Counted from the stretch's first letter, positions 1 through 7,456 are shown. The stretch is DNA of 14,700 bases from Flavobacteriales bacterium UBA1694 (GCA_002319955.1 DCJS01000036.1:9347-24046), one strand, 5' to 3'. Notes: a model not told the origin generated them from the sequence alone. Translations and numbers: made by a program.

Positions 1-987
1 TCCTATACCTTAAATTTCATTACGCCTGGTGGCACCTCACGTGGGGTTTTAAAAACAAAAGAGACCTTTTTCCTTACCCTTGAATCCGAGGGGAAAACCG
101 GCGTGGGCGAATGTGCACTATTTCGAGGCCTGAGTTTTGAGGACACCCCCGAGTATGAAAACAAACTCGAGTGGCTCACGTCAAATACCCATTTAAGTTC
201 AGATGAGATTTCTAAAGAACTTGAGCGCTTTCCTTCCATAGTAATAGGGTATGAACAGGCCCTTTTAAATCTTGAGCACGGAAAGGACCTGTATTTCCCA
301 AGTGCGTTTACCCTGGGGCACGATTCGATTCGTATCAATGGACTCATCTGGATGGGCGATAAGGCCTTCATGGAAAAGCAAATCAAGGACAAACTCGATA
401 AAGGCTTTGGCACGATTAAACTTAAAATAGGAACAAATTGGCTCGAGGAGAAAAAAATTCTAACGAGCCTTCGCAAGTCTTACCCCTCTAGCGAACTGGT
501 TCTGCGCGTTGATGCCAATGGCGCCTTTTCGTATGAAAAGGCAAAAGAGGTTCTAAACGAACTTCACAGCCTTGAAATTCATTCCATTGAGCAGCCCATT
601 AAAGCGGGGCAGCGCGCCCTGCTCTCAAACTTAGTAAAAGAGAGTGCAACGCCCATTGCTCTGGATGAAGAGCTCATCGGCGTTACAACAACGAAGGACA
701 AAGAAGAACTTCTAGATACGGTTAATCCGCCTTACCTTATTTTAAAACCTTCCTTACTCGGGGGCTTTAAAGCCACGGACGAGTGGATTGCACTGGCTGA
801 AAAACGCGGCATTGGGTGGTGGATTACCTCGGCTTTGGAAAGTAACCTTGGTTTAAATGCCCTGGCGCAGTACACCTACACAAAAAAGCCCGAGCTCCCT
901 CAAGGCCTTGGAACAGGCGCACTTTTCAGTAACAATCTTGAGTCCTCTTTAAGTCTTACCGGAGAACTGCTAACGAAAAAAACCTGA
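1..987 (+). CDS. menC: o-Succinylbenzoate synthase (MenC), 5' end outside window
   Basis: The reading frame is open from base 1, so the start lies upstream; 328 codons are visible. It is an enolase-superfamily enzyme that would dehydrate SHCHC to o-succinylbenzoate in menaquinone synthesis, in the cytoplasm. The barrel shows the expected acid/base and metal residues in order (numbered from base 1): KLK at 140-142, Asp171 in RVDANG, Glu197 in SIEQP, Asp222 in LDEE, and Lys249 in ILKPSLLGG. The closing motif TSALESNLGLNALAQ is typical of MenC in Bacteroidota. An N-terminal capping segment precedes the barrel. The superfamily also contains dipeptide epimerases and muconate cycloisomerases; the GGF and ESN motifs favour MenC, but the partner men genes are not in view. 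A terminator-like hairpin overlaps the stop codon. Confidence 0.87.
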   Translation, partial: SYTLNFITPGGTSRGVLKTKETFFLTLESEGKTGVGECALFRGLSFEDTPEYENKLEWLTSNTHLSSDEISKELERFPSIVIGYEQALLNLEHGKDLYFPSAFTLGHDSIRINGLIWMGDKAFMEKQIKDKLDKGFGTIKLKIGTNWLEEKKILTSLRKSYPSSELVLRVDANGAFSYEKAKEVLNELHSLEIHSIEQPIKAGQRALLSNLVKESATPIALDEELIGVTTTKDKEELLDTVNPPYLILKPSLLGGFKATDEWIALAEKRGIGWWITSALESNLGLNALAQYTYTKKPELPQGLGTGALFSNNLESSLSLTGELLTKKT

Positions 988-1006
988 ACAGCGTCAGATT
1001 TTTTTT
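976..1006 (+). terminator. Probable terminator overlapping the menC stop
   Basis: A CTGA/TCAG stem (984-987 with 994-997) has a 6-base loop. It is extended after one mismatch by a run of seven A (976-982) facing a run of eight T (999-1006). The GC core is short, so strength is uncertain, but the position immediately at the end of menC suits a rho-independent terminator. Confidence 0.45.
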
Positions 1007-1319
1007 GGAGGTCAGGTAAATAGGCCGCTCTTTGAGTGAGCTGTAAGGCCTTTTAAATGACGTCTTCTACAAAAATTCTCTTTTTTATTGCCTGCATCCA
1101 ATGTGCAAACCGTCTTTTGATGGCTTTCATAGAATTAGTTTAAGTGTTAATAAATGATACTTTAGACTAACCAATTTTATGCCAATCCTAAGGGATTTTG
1201 AATTTTAACACTAAAAATACCTAGCTCGAGTGACTCGCTATTCCAGAAAGCTCCAAATCCTATAAGAATCTTATCTTCAAGATCTTAATCCCTTTACCCC
1301 ATTCAATACAGGCCGATTT

Positions 1320-1389
1320 AGGCGCAGTTTTCAAAGCACACCAAAAACGTTACTCCGAATGGAAACGCCCCGTATTCTGCGCTTTTTTT
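1320..1389 (+). terminator. Structured element ending in a T-tract ahead of glnS
   Basis: GCGCAG (1322-1327) pairs with CTGCGC (1377-1382), extendable by G-T and A-T pairs, and is followed directly by seven T (1383-1389). Within the 49-base interior a second hairpin can form: CGTT (1348-1351) and TCC (1354-1356) with GGA (1361-1363) and AACG (1364-1367), closed by a GAAT loop. This has the shape of an RNA 3' end, either a back-up terminator for transcription from the menC side or the end of a small RNA. It lies just upstream of the -7 box assigned to glnS, so it is probably not in the glnS leader if that promoter is used. Confidence 0.35.
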
Positions 1390-1391
1390 AG

Positions 1392-1399
1392 TAAATTTG
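1392..1399 (+). promoter_or_regulatory. Bacteroidota-type -7 box for glnS
   Basis: TAAATTTG is a full match to TAnnTTTG and ends 19 bases before the glnS ATG. I could not find a clear TTG -33 element at the usual distance, so the assignment rests on the -7 box and its position. Confidence 0.55.
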
Positions 1400-1418
1400 C
1401 CTCTCAAATTCTTGAATC

Positions 1419-3098
1419 ATGGAAGAAGAAAAAAGAGGTCTCAATTTTATTGAGCAAATCATAGAACAGGATCTACAAAGCGGGCTGAAAAAGGAAAACC
1501 TAAGATTTCGGTTTCCACCTGAACCCAACGGCTACCTTCATATTGGGCACACCAAAGCCATCTGCATTAATTTTGGTTTAGGCGAAAAATACGGTGCGCC
1601 TGTAAACCTTCGCTTTGACGACACAAACCCTGAAAAGGAAGAACAAGAATTCGTGGACTCCATAAAGAAAGATGTCGAGTGGCTTGGCTTTAAATGGGAT
1701 AAAGAACTTTATGCCTCCGATTATTTCCAGCAGCTATACGACTGGGCGATTAAGCTCATCAAAGAAGGGAAAGCTTATGTGGATGAGCAAAGCTCAGAGC
1801 TCATCACCGAGCAAAGAAAAACCCCAGTAGAGATCGGCATCGAAAGCCCACATAGGAACCGTCCTACCGAAGAATCCTTAGCGCTTTTTGAGCGTATGAA
1901 AAATGGAGAATTTGAAGAAGGTGCAATGTCTCTAAGAGCGAAAATTGACATGAGCTCGCCAAACATGAACCTAAGAGATCCCGTTATGTACCGGATTTTA
2001 AAACGCCCGCACCACCGCACCGGCAAAAAATGGAAAATTTACCCCATGTACGACTGGGCGCACGGCGAGAGCGACTATATAGAACAAATTTCCCACTCCC
2101 TTTGCTCCCTAGAGTTTGAAAACCACCGTCCACTCTACGACTGGTATTTAGATCAGGTTTATTCTGAAGGTACGGTTCGAAATAAGCAAAGAGAATTCGC
2201 CCGTATGAACGTCTCTTACATGATCACCTCAAAGCGTAAGTTACAGAGGCTCGTCAGCGAAGGCATTGTTGAGGGATGGGACGATCCACGCATGCCAACC
2301 GTTACAGGGCTTAGAAGAAAGGGCTACACGCCAACGGCCATTAGAAACTTTATTGAGCGCGTTGGGGTTGCAAAAAGAGAAAACTTAATTGACATTCAAC
2401 TACTAGAATTTTTCGTGCGCGAGGATTTAAATAAAAAAGCGAAACGCATGATGGCCGTGGTTGATCCAGTCAAACTCATTATTGAAAATTACCCTGAGGG
2501 GCAAATCGAATGGCTTGATACGGAAAACAATCCGGAAGACCCCGAGGCGGGGACGCGCCAAATTCCATTCTCAAGAGAACTCTATATCGAGAGAGAGGAC
2601 TTTAAAGAGGAGGCGAACAACAAATTCTTCCGTTTAAAACTCGGCGGTGAAGTGCGACTCAAAAGCGGCTATATTATCAAAGCCGAGCGCGTGGACAAGG
2701 ACGAAAACGGTGAGATCACGACCATTTACTGCTCTTACGATGAGCAGAGTAAATCTGGAAGTGGCTCTGAGGCGAGTTTAAGAAAAGTAAAGGGGACGCT
2801 TCACTGGGTCTGCGCGAAGCACGCCGAGCCGATTGAAGTTAGAATTTACGAAAGACTCTTCACTGTAGAGCAGCCAGACGCGCAGAAGGATACCGATTTC
2901 TTAGACTATGTTAATCCAGACTCGGTCTCGATTAAAATGGGGTTTGCAGAGCCGGCCTTAAAAGACGCGGCTGTGGGAGAGCCGATTCAATTCCAAAGAA
3001 TTGGGTATTTCACTAAAGATCAAAGCTCTACACCAAGCCATTTAGTCTTTAACCGCACCGTCACACTAAAAGACGGCTACAAGCCATCTGAAGGCTAA
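1419..3098 (+). CDS. glnS: Glutaminyl-tRNA synthetase
   Basis: The product charges tRNA-Gln with glutamine using ATP, in the cytoplasm. At 559 residues it is close to the 554 of the E. coli enzyme. The class I signature PPEPNGYLHIGH is at residues 33-44, and the KMSKS-like loop appears as MITSKRKL at 268-275. The block YPMYDW to SLCSLEFENHRPLYDWY (about 208-243) is diagnostic of the GlnRS/eukaryote-type GluRS lineage. The GlnRS-type beta-barrel anticodon-binding domain fills roughly 340-555. GlnRS rather than GluRS is supported by the length and the NGYLHIGHTKAICINFGLG stretch. The ATG is the natural start, with a -7 box 19 bases upstream. The gene stands alone, with a structured element before it and a strong terminator after it. 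Nothing appears damaged. Confidence 0.96.
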   Translation: MEEEKRGLNFIEQIIEQDLQSGLKKENLRFRFPPEPNGYLHIGHTKAICINFGLGEKYGAPVNLRFDDTNPEKEEQEFVDSIKKDVEWLGFKWDKELYASDYFQQLYDWAIKLIKEGKAYVDEQSSELITEQRKTPVEIGIESPHRNRPTEESLALFERMKNGEFEEGAMSLRAKIDMSSPNMNLRDPVMYRILKRPHHRTGKKWKIYPMYDWAHGESDYIEQISHSLCSLEFENHRPLYDWYLDQVYSEGTVRNKQREFARMNVSYMITSKRKLQRLVSEGIVEGWDDPRMPTVTGLRRKGYTPTAIRNFIERVGVAKRENLIDIQLLEFFVREDLNKKAKRMMAVVDPVKLIIENYPEGQIEWLDTENNPEDPEAGTRQIPFSRELYIEREDFKEEANNKFFRLKLGGEVRLKSGYIIKAERVDKDENGEITTIYCSYDEQSKSGSGSEASLRKVKGTLHWVCAKHAEPIEVRIYERLFTVEQPDAQKDTDFLDYVNPDSVSIKMGFAEPALKDAAVGEPIQFQRIGYFTKDQSSTPSHLVFNRTVTLKDGYKPSEG

Positions 3099-3117
3099 AA
3101 AAACATCCGCTTATTCT

Positions 3118-3154
3118 AAGGGTCTTGCAAAGCATGCAAGACCCTTTTTCTTTT
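3118..3154 (+). terminator. Strong rho-independent terminator of glnS
   Basis: GGGTCTTGCA (3120-3129) and TGCAAGACCC (3135-3144) form a perfect 10-bp stem with a 5-base loop. The stem extends by two A-T pairs and is followed by TTTTTCTTTT. It lies about 20 bases after the glnS stop and ends before the receptor gene, so the two genes are separate units. Confidence 0.92.
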
Positions 3155-3175
3155 AAAAAGTCTCAAATTAATCCG

Positions 3176-3183
3176 TAATTTAG
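3176..3183 (+). promoter_or_regulatory. Possible -7 box for the TonB-dependent receptor
   Basis: TAATTTAG matches 7 of 8 positions of TAnnTTTG-type boxes, 23 bases before the receptor ATG and just past the glnS terminator. No -33 element is clear. Confidence 0.3.
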
Positions 3184-3206
3184 GGGGCCTGCCTTTTGAG
3201 TTTTCT

Positions 3207-5231
3207 ATGAATAAAGTCCTTTCAATTTTCAGCTTTTTTTTGCTCTTGCCTTTTGCACTGAGCGGCCAGACCAGAGATTCCATTGCCACGCTCGAGGAAC
3301 TGAGCCTGGACGCCTTTCAAAGGCCTATATCGAAACTGACTTCAACCAAATCTTTTGCCTTAACCACGCCTCTTTTGATGGCCCAAAATCCGGGAGACCG
3401 GCTTTTAGAATCTCTTAATTTACTACCCGGGGTATCCATGGAGCAGCGCTCGCCTGGAAGTTACCGACTGGCGCTTCGCGGCAGTAGCCTTCGAAGTCCT
3501 TTTGGCGTGCGCAATGTGAAAATTTACCTAGACGAGTTTAGTCTTACGGAGGCGAGCGGCGGGAGTAGTTTAAACCTTATTGACCCCTCCTTTATCCGCT
3601 CCATGGCGCTTTACAAAGGGCCTGAAGCCGGTGATTTTGGGGCGACTACAGGCGGCACAGCAATCCTTCATACGAAAGCGGACAATTCTTTAGGCCTCTC
3701 CCTAGGCAGTTATGGCGCCTTTTCGCAGTCGCTTTCTCTTTCGAGCACCGTGGGAAAGCATACCTTAACTTTGCTTCAGGGCTATTCACGCGCGGATAAT
3801 TACCGCGAGCAGAGCGCGTTTTCTCGGGCAAGCGTTTTACTAAAAGACCGAATTGCCTACAAAGAGGGCCATGAACTCGGCCTTTTGCTGCTCCTTGCCG
3901 ATTTGGACTACCAAACGCCTGGAGGCCTTACAAAGGCCCAAGCACTTGAAAACCCACAAAGCGCAAGGCTTCCCACCCCAACGCTACCTAGTGCCAAGGC
4001 GCAAAACGCCGGCATTCAAACAAAAGCTGCCCTATTTGGAATTTCTCATAAGGCAAGACTCTCGCCCTCGCTCAGCCATTTTGCCTTAGTGCAAGGGGGC
4101 TATTCGGATCTTAAAAACCCCTTTATCACGAACTTTGAAAAGCGCTACGAAAGGCAGTTTACGCTAAGATCTTACTTGTCTTACGAGTCCAAGCAAGCTC
4201 ATTGGGCCTACGTGGGACGCCTCGGAATTGAGGGCAGCTCAAATCAGACGAACGTGCAGAACTACGATAACCTCGGAGGACATGCTGGGGAAAAGCAAAA
4301 TTTTGACAACTTATCCGCCTTAAGCGGCTTTGGCTTTAGTTCCCATAAACTCACCTACAAAAATTCACTTGTTCTGGAGGGGGCTGTAAGTCTTAATTTT
4401 TTAAAACTTGCTTGGCAAGCGCTTTATCCGGGACTTGAAGAGGGCCAAAAGGTCGTTTCTCCTGAGCTCCTCCCTTCTTTAAGCGCTTTATACCACTTTA
4501 ATAGCACCCTAGCTCTTCGCGCGAAACTGAGTCGCGGGAGCTCCTCTCCGACTCTTGAAGAGCTAAGAAGTTCGGACCAACAAATAAATTTTTCTCTTAT
4601 CTCTGAGTCGGGCTGGAACAAAGAACTTGGCCTACGAAAAGCCTTTGGCCCCCGCGTATTTGTCGATTTAACCTATTTCGAATTTGATTTGAAAAACGCC
4701 ATCGTTAAGGCCCAAAACGAAAAGGGTGAAGACTACTTCTTAAATCAGGGCGGCGCCAAACAAAAGGGGCTTGAATTCGCCTTGGAAGCGGGGCCTTTTT
4801 CCCTGGGCGCCCTGAATCAGATTCGGTTCTACGGCTCTGGAAGTCTTTACGATTTTACACTCACCAATAGCGCCCTAGCTACAGAGACTCTTGCAGACAA
4901 GGAAATACCGGGGGTTCCCTCAACGAGCGTCTCGGCCCTACTGAGTTTGCGTGTTATGGAGACTTTTGGAGTTCAGTTTACGAATTATTACCGCTCCTCG
5001 ATGTACCTAGATTCAAAAAATATGCAGGGGGAAAAATCGAGTCTTGTAGGTCAGCTGCGCTTAAGTGCGCCCTTTAGACTTGAGCAGAGTAAAGGGGAAG
5101 TGTATTTCAGCCTTGTGAATCTATACCGCACCACTCAGAGTCTGGGCTACGATCTTAATGCCTTTGGTGGCCGCTATTACAATCCAGCTCCACCCTCTGC
5201 CTTTCATCTAGGATTAAAGGTTTTATTTTAG
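3207..5231 (+). CDS. TonB-dependent outer-membrane receptor
   Basis: This 674-residue protein is an outer-membrane beta-barrel that would import a substrate using TonB energy. A signal peptide covers about residues 1-20 (a hydrophobic run ending ALSG, then QTRDS). The short stretch LEELSL near 29-34 resembles a TonB box. The plug domain spans roughly 45-158, with LLPGVSMEQRSPGSYRLALRG (73-92) followed by a VKIYLDE-type strand, then YKGPEAGDFGATTGGTAIL. The remainder is alternating amphipathic strands with many aromatic turns, and the chain ends in Phe, as outer-membrane barrels do. There is no N-terminal carboxypeptidase-like repeat domain and no SusD partner nearby, so it is not a standard polysaccharide-utilisation SusC. 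The substrate cannot be told; siderophore, cobalamin, metal or another small ligand all remain possible. Its stop overlaps the stop of the convergent ypdA. Confidence 0.9.
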   Translation: MNKVLSIFSFFLLLPFALSGQTRDSIATLEELSLDAFQRPISKLTSTKSFALTTPLLMAQNPGDRLLESLNLLPGVSMEQRSPGSYRLALRGSSLRSPFGVRNVKIYLDEFSLTEASGGSSLNLIDPSFIRSMALYKGPEAGDFGATTGGTAILHTKADNSLGLSLGSYGAFSQSLSLSSTVGKHTLTLLQGYSRADNYREQSAFSRASVLLKDRIAYKEGHELGLLLLLADLDYQTPGGLTKAQALENPQSARLPTPTLPSAKAQNAGIQTKAALFGISHKARLSPSLSHFALVQGGYSDLKNPFITNFEKRYERQFTLRSYLSYESKQAHWAYVGRLGIEGSSNQTNVQNYDNLGGHAGEKQNFDNLSALSGFGFSSHKLTYKNSLVLEGAVSLNFLKLAWQALYPGLEEGQKVVSPELLPSLSALYHFNSTLALRAKLSRGSSSPTLEELRSSDQQINFSLISESGWNKELGLRKAFGPRVFVDLTYFEFDLKNAIVKAQNEKGEDYFLNQGGAKQKGLEFALEAGPFSLGALNQIRFYGSGSLYDFTLTNSALATETLADKEIPGVPSTSVSALLSLRVMETFGVQFTNYYRSSMYLDSKNMQGEKSSLVGQLRLSAPFRLEQSKGEVYFSLVNLYRTTQSLGYDLNAFGGRYYNPAPPSAFHLGLKVLF

Positions 5232-6199
5232 CTGCTCAGCCGCTGGCCAATGGTTTTTAGAATAATCTGCGCATGAATTCGAGAATTTTCAATAAACCAT
5301 AAATGGGTGTCTTTCCCGCCACAAACCACGCCGGCTAAAAAGAGGTTTTCCACATTGGTTTCCATAGTCTGAGGCGAATAGGAAGGATTTAAATTCGGGC
5401 CCTGAAGATTTATCCCAATGGATTTTAAAAACTCAAAATCAGGTAAATACCCGGTCATGGCTAAAACGAAATCATTTGGAATCTCTTTTTTCTCGCCCTG
5501 CGAGGTTTCAAACACAAGACTTTGCTCTTTTATCTCAAGAACCTTTGAATTAAAATGCGCCGTGATGCTGCCTTCTGCAATTCGGTTCTCGATATCGGGT
5601 TTCACCCAATACTTCACACTCGATGAAATCTCTGGTCCTCGCACAATGAGTGTCACGTGCGCCCCTTTGCGGTAGGTCTCAAGGGCCACATCCACAGCCG
5701 AATTACTCGCGCCAATCACTGCAATATTCTGACCTGTGTAGGGATAGGGTTCGCTGTAATAATGTGAAACTTTCGCCAGCTCTTCGCCTTTGACAGCCAT
5801 CGGGTTTGGCAGATCATAAAAGCCTGTGGCGATAATCACATGACGCGCCTCATAGAGGCTTTTTGAGGTCTGAACTTCAAAATAATCGATCTTCTTTAAA
5901 ACCCCTTTGACCTTTTCATAATGGTTTATCTTTAGCTTACGGCTGCGCGCAATACCACCGTAATACTCAAGGGCATCTTTTCGTCCGGGTTTTGCACCCG
6001 TAGAAATAAAGGGTACCCCAGCGATTTCGAGCTTATCGGCGGTCGAGAAAAACTGCATGTTTAAAGGGTAATTATAGAGGGAGTTTACACTTGTGCCTTT
6101 TTCAATCACCAGGTAAGATAGGCCGCGATTTTGAGCCTCAATGGCGCAGCAAAGCCCGATAGGGCCAGCGCCCACAATCAATACATCAAATCGTTCCAT
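5228..6199 (-). CDS. ypdA: YpdA-family NAD(P)H:bacillithiol disulfide reductase-like protein
   Basis: A 323-residue FAD/NAD(P)H oxidoreductase of the YpdA family, which in Firmicutes recycles bacillithiol disulfide. The FAD Rossmann motif GAGPIG is at residues 10-15. Family-typical SLYNYPLNMQFFSTADKLEI follows at about 40-59, ATGFYDLPN at 124-132, and the NAD(P)H-binding GASNSA at 163-168. The C-terminal LAGVVCGGKDTHLWFIEN stretch is also typical. There is no CxxC pair, as expected for YpdA and unlike thioredoxin reductase. I place the start at the ATG at 6199: the longer frame begins at a TTG (6226) upstream of a full promoter box. At the position of the S. aureus Cys14, proposed as redox-active, this protein has Ile14; Cys17 and Cys18 follow. 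It lies 50 bases after cbpM and may be partly co-transcribed. Whether the host makes bacillithiol is not shown here. Confidence 0.85.
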   Translation of the reverse strand: MERFDVLIVGAGPIGLCCAIEAQNRGLSYLVIEKGTSVNSLYNYPLNMQFFSTADKLEIAGVPFISTGAKPGRKDALEYYGGIARSRKLKINHYEKVKGVLKKIDYFEVQTSKSLYEARHVIIATGFYDLPNPMAVKGEELAKVSHYYSEPYPYTGQNIAVIGASNSAVDVALETYRKGAHVTLIVRGPEISSSVKYWVKPDIENRIAEGSITAHFNSKVLEIKEQSLVFETSQGEKKEIPNDFVLAMTGYLPDFEFLKSIGINLQGPNLNPSYSPQTMETNVENLFLAGVVCGGKDTHLWFIENSRIHAQIILKTIGQRLSS

Positions 6200-6204
6200 G
6201 GGTA

Positions 6205-6212
6205 CAAAGATA
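6205..6212 (-). promoter_or_regulatory. TAnnTTTG box five bases from the ypdA ATG
   Basis: On the minus strand TATCTTTG is a full consensus -7 match, ending only 5 bases before ATG 6199. A TTT (6232-6234) sits 19 bases upstream as a weak -33 candidate. If used, transcription would start at or within a few bases of the ATG, giving an almost leaderless message. It would also rule out the longer TTG-initiated frame. Confidence 0.5.
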
Positions 6213-6249
6213 AGGTTTCGCTCCAAGATTTAAATGAATTCCCAAGGAT

Positions 6250-6534
6250 TTAAGCGTGGGAACCGCCCTTTAATAGGCGTCTATTCTCTGATTGCAGGGC
6301 CGTAATTTGATTTAAAAGGTGGGTGATGACTTCTAGGCCCGGGACATTGACCTCTAAATCGTAATGAAAATTGAGCAGGCGCTCAAATGCGGAGAGATCC
6401 TCGTAGTAGAGGTAGGTAATTTCATTTTCTCTTTGGGTCTGAATCAGCCCACAGGATTCCAGTTCCTGAAAAAATTCGACTTCAATTTGGTAGAGCGCAA
6501 TAAGCTCTTCTCTGGATATGCGATCGCTTTTCAT
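6250..6534 (-). CDS. cbpM: CbpM-like chaperone modulator
   Basis: A 94-residue protein of the CbpM/MerR-like helix-turn-helix modulator family. The N-terminal pattern ISREELIALYQIEVEFFQEL (6-25), then ESCGLI, matches the winged-helix start of CbpM. A helical, possibly coiled-coil tail covers about 62-88. In E. coli CbpM binds the J-domain of CbpA and inhibits its action on DnaK; the same role is inferred here because it directly follows a CbpA-like gene. I chose ATG 6534, ten bases after the dnaJ stop. A longer frame from TTG 6567 would overlap dnaJ and add an unlikely lysine-rich extension. It is almost certainly translated from the dnaJ message. Direct DNA binding is not excluded, but the family context favours protein binding. 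Confidence 0.82.
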   Translation of the reverse strand: MKSDRISREELIALYQIEVEFFQELESCGLIQTQRENEITYLYYEDLSAFERLLNFHYDLEVNVPGLEVITHLLNQITALQSENRRLLKGGSHA

Positions 6535-6544
6535 TGCCTTAAAT

Positions 6545-7456
6545 TTAACTCGTTTGTAATTTTTCAAATAGAGCCTTTTGCTCTGGGCTCAGGCTCTTTG
6601 GAAGTTGCACTTCCAAAGTCACTAGTAAATCGCCAAAGAGGCCCTCTTTCTTATAAACCGGGAAGCCTTTGCCTTTTAGGCGCACGGTGGAATTATTCTG
6701 CGTCAAGGGTTTAACTTTTAGATTCACTTCACCCTCTAAAGTCGGAACCCGAAGTTGGCCTCCTAAGACGGCCGTATAAAGATCGACGGGAATTCGTAAT
6801 TTTAGATTCTGCCCATCGAGTTCGAACACAGCATCTTTTTCGACATTAAAGGTCAGGTATAAATCGCCTGCAGGACCGTTATTATGGCCGCTTGCGCCAT
6901 ACCCACTGAGTTTAATTTGCAGTCCATCATACACGCCAGACGGTACGGTAATGCGTACCTTTTTACCTCCTATTTCAAACGTGGTTTGATGCTCTTTGGC
7001 CGCTTGTCTTAAAGGAAGAGAAATCTCCCCGTGCACATCGCTGCCTTTAAATTTTCCTGAGGCGCTGCCTCGTGCGCGCCGGTCAAACCCAGAGGCGCTC
7101 GAGCCAAACATTTGCTCAAAAAAATCGGAGTACTCCTCATGCGATCCGCTCGTATCATGGGTGAATCCCCCGAAACCCCCTCCAGAGGAGGAACCTCTAG
7201 ACTGGGCTTTTGCTTTTTCGTAAGCCTCACCCTGGCTCCAGTTCTGACCGTACTGATCGTATTTCTTTCGATTCTCTGGATTAGAAAGCACTTCGTTTGC
7301 CTCATTGAGCTCCTTAAATTTTTGCTCCGCCACCTTGTCGCCAGGGTTGACATCAGGATGGTATTTTCGGGCCAGTTTGCGGTAGGCTTTTTTAATCTCC
7401 TCGGGGGTGGCCGAAGGTTTTACGCCTAAAATTTCGTAATAATTAGTATGTGCCAT
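6545..7456 (-). CDS. cbpA: CbpA-type DnaJ co-chaperone
   Basis: A 303-residue Hsp40 that would stimulate DnaK ATPase and deliver unfolded proteins. The J-domain occupies about 4-70, with YYEILGV at its start and the essential HPD at 33-35. A Gly/Ser/Phe-rich linker follows (about 86-132). Two beta-rich client-binding domains then run to the end, including VPSGVYDGLQIKLSGYG and LKGKGFPVYKKEGLFGDL. No CxxCxGxG zinc repeats are present, so this is a type II (CbpA-like) J protein, not the classical DnaJ. E. coli CbpA is 306 residues. The start is ATG 7456; the frame extends to TTG 7465, but homology begins at MAHTNYY. It heads the minus-strand group dnaJ-cbpM-(ypdA) and diverges from the symporter gene across 71 bases. 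Confidence 0.93.
   Translation of the reverse strand: MAHTNYYEILGVKPSATPEEIKKAYRKLARKYHPDVNPGDKVAEQKFKELNEANEVLSNPENRKKYDQYGQNWSQGEAYEKAKAQSRGSSSGGGFGGFTHDTSGSHEEYSDFFEQMFGSSASGFDRRARGSASGKFKGSDVHGEISLPLRQAAKEHQTTFEIGGKKVRITVPSGVYDGLQIKLSGYGASGHNNGPAGDLYLTFNVEKDAVFELDGQNLKLRIPVDLYTAVLGGQLRVPTLEGEVNLKVKPLTQNNSTVRLKGKGFPVYKKEGLFGDLLVTLEVQLPKSLSPEQKALFEKLQTS

Larger units (their letters stand above)
988..1418. other. 431-base intergenic stretch without a convincing gene
   Basis: This gap between menC and glnS is the longest non-coding stretch of the window and is AT-rich in its middle (about 1080-1300). I see no tRNA and no protein family. The only small frame worth naming is 1057-1143 (+), a 28-residue hydrophobic peptide starting MTSSTKILFF, with no supporting ribosome site. 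Short inverted repeats occur near 1224-1240 and 1260-1290. The last 100 bases contain a structured element ending in seven T (1320-1389) and the likely glnS promoter, which are listed separately. Confidence 0.6.

Noticed and set aside
3..476. 157-codon minus-strand frame over menC
   Set aside because: It is antisense to the MenC barrel with its metal-site residues; Ser/Pro-rich shadow composition.
1..987. L-Ala-D/L-Glu epimerase instead of MenC
   Set aside because: The ILKPSLLGGF and TSALESNLGLNALAQ motifs are MenC-like; epimerases have a different C-terminal metal and specificity motif.
1080..1300. tRNA, CRISPR or insertion-sequence remnant in the AT-rich gap
   Set aside because: No cloverleaf, no spaced direct repeats, and no terminal inverted repeats or transposase fragment were seen.
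1419..3098. Glutamyl-tRNA synthetase instead of GlnRS
   Set aside because: The length, beta-barrel anticodon domain and the YDW/SLCSLEFENHRPLYDWY block are those of GlnRS.
3853..4089. Plus-strand reading frame inside the TonB-dependent receptor gene
   Set aside because: It lies in another frame of a gene with clear receptor features and has no recognisable family.
3207..5231. SusC-type polysaccharide receptor of a utilisation locus
   Set aside because: It is only 674 residues, with no carboxypeptidase-like N-terminal domain and no SusD or glycoside hydrolase gene beside it.
6535..6567. cbpM starting at TTG 6567 and overlapping dnaJ by 23 bases
   Set aside because: ATG 6534 gives the normal family N-terminus; the extension is basic and unlike homologues.
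7009..7353. Long minus-strand frame within dnaJ
   Set aside because: It is a shifted frame over the J-domain and Gly-rich linker; the real frame carries HPD and the client-binding domains.
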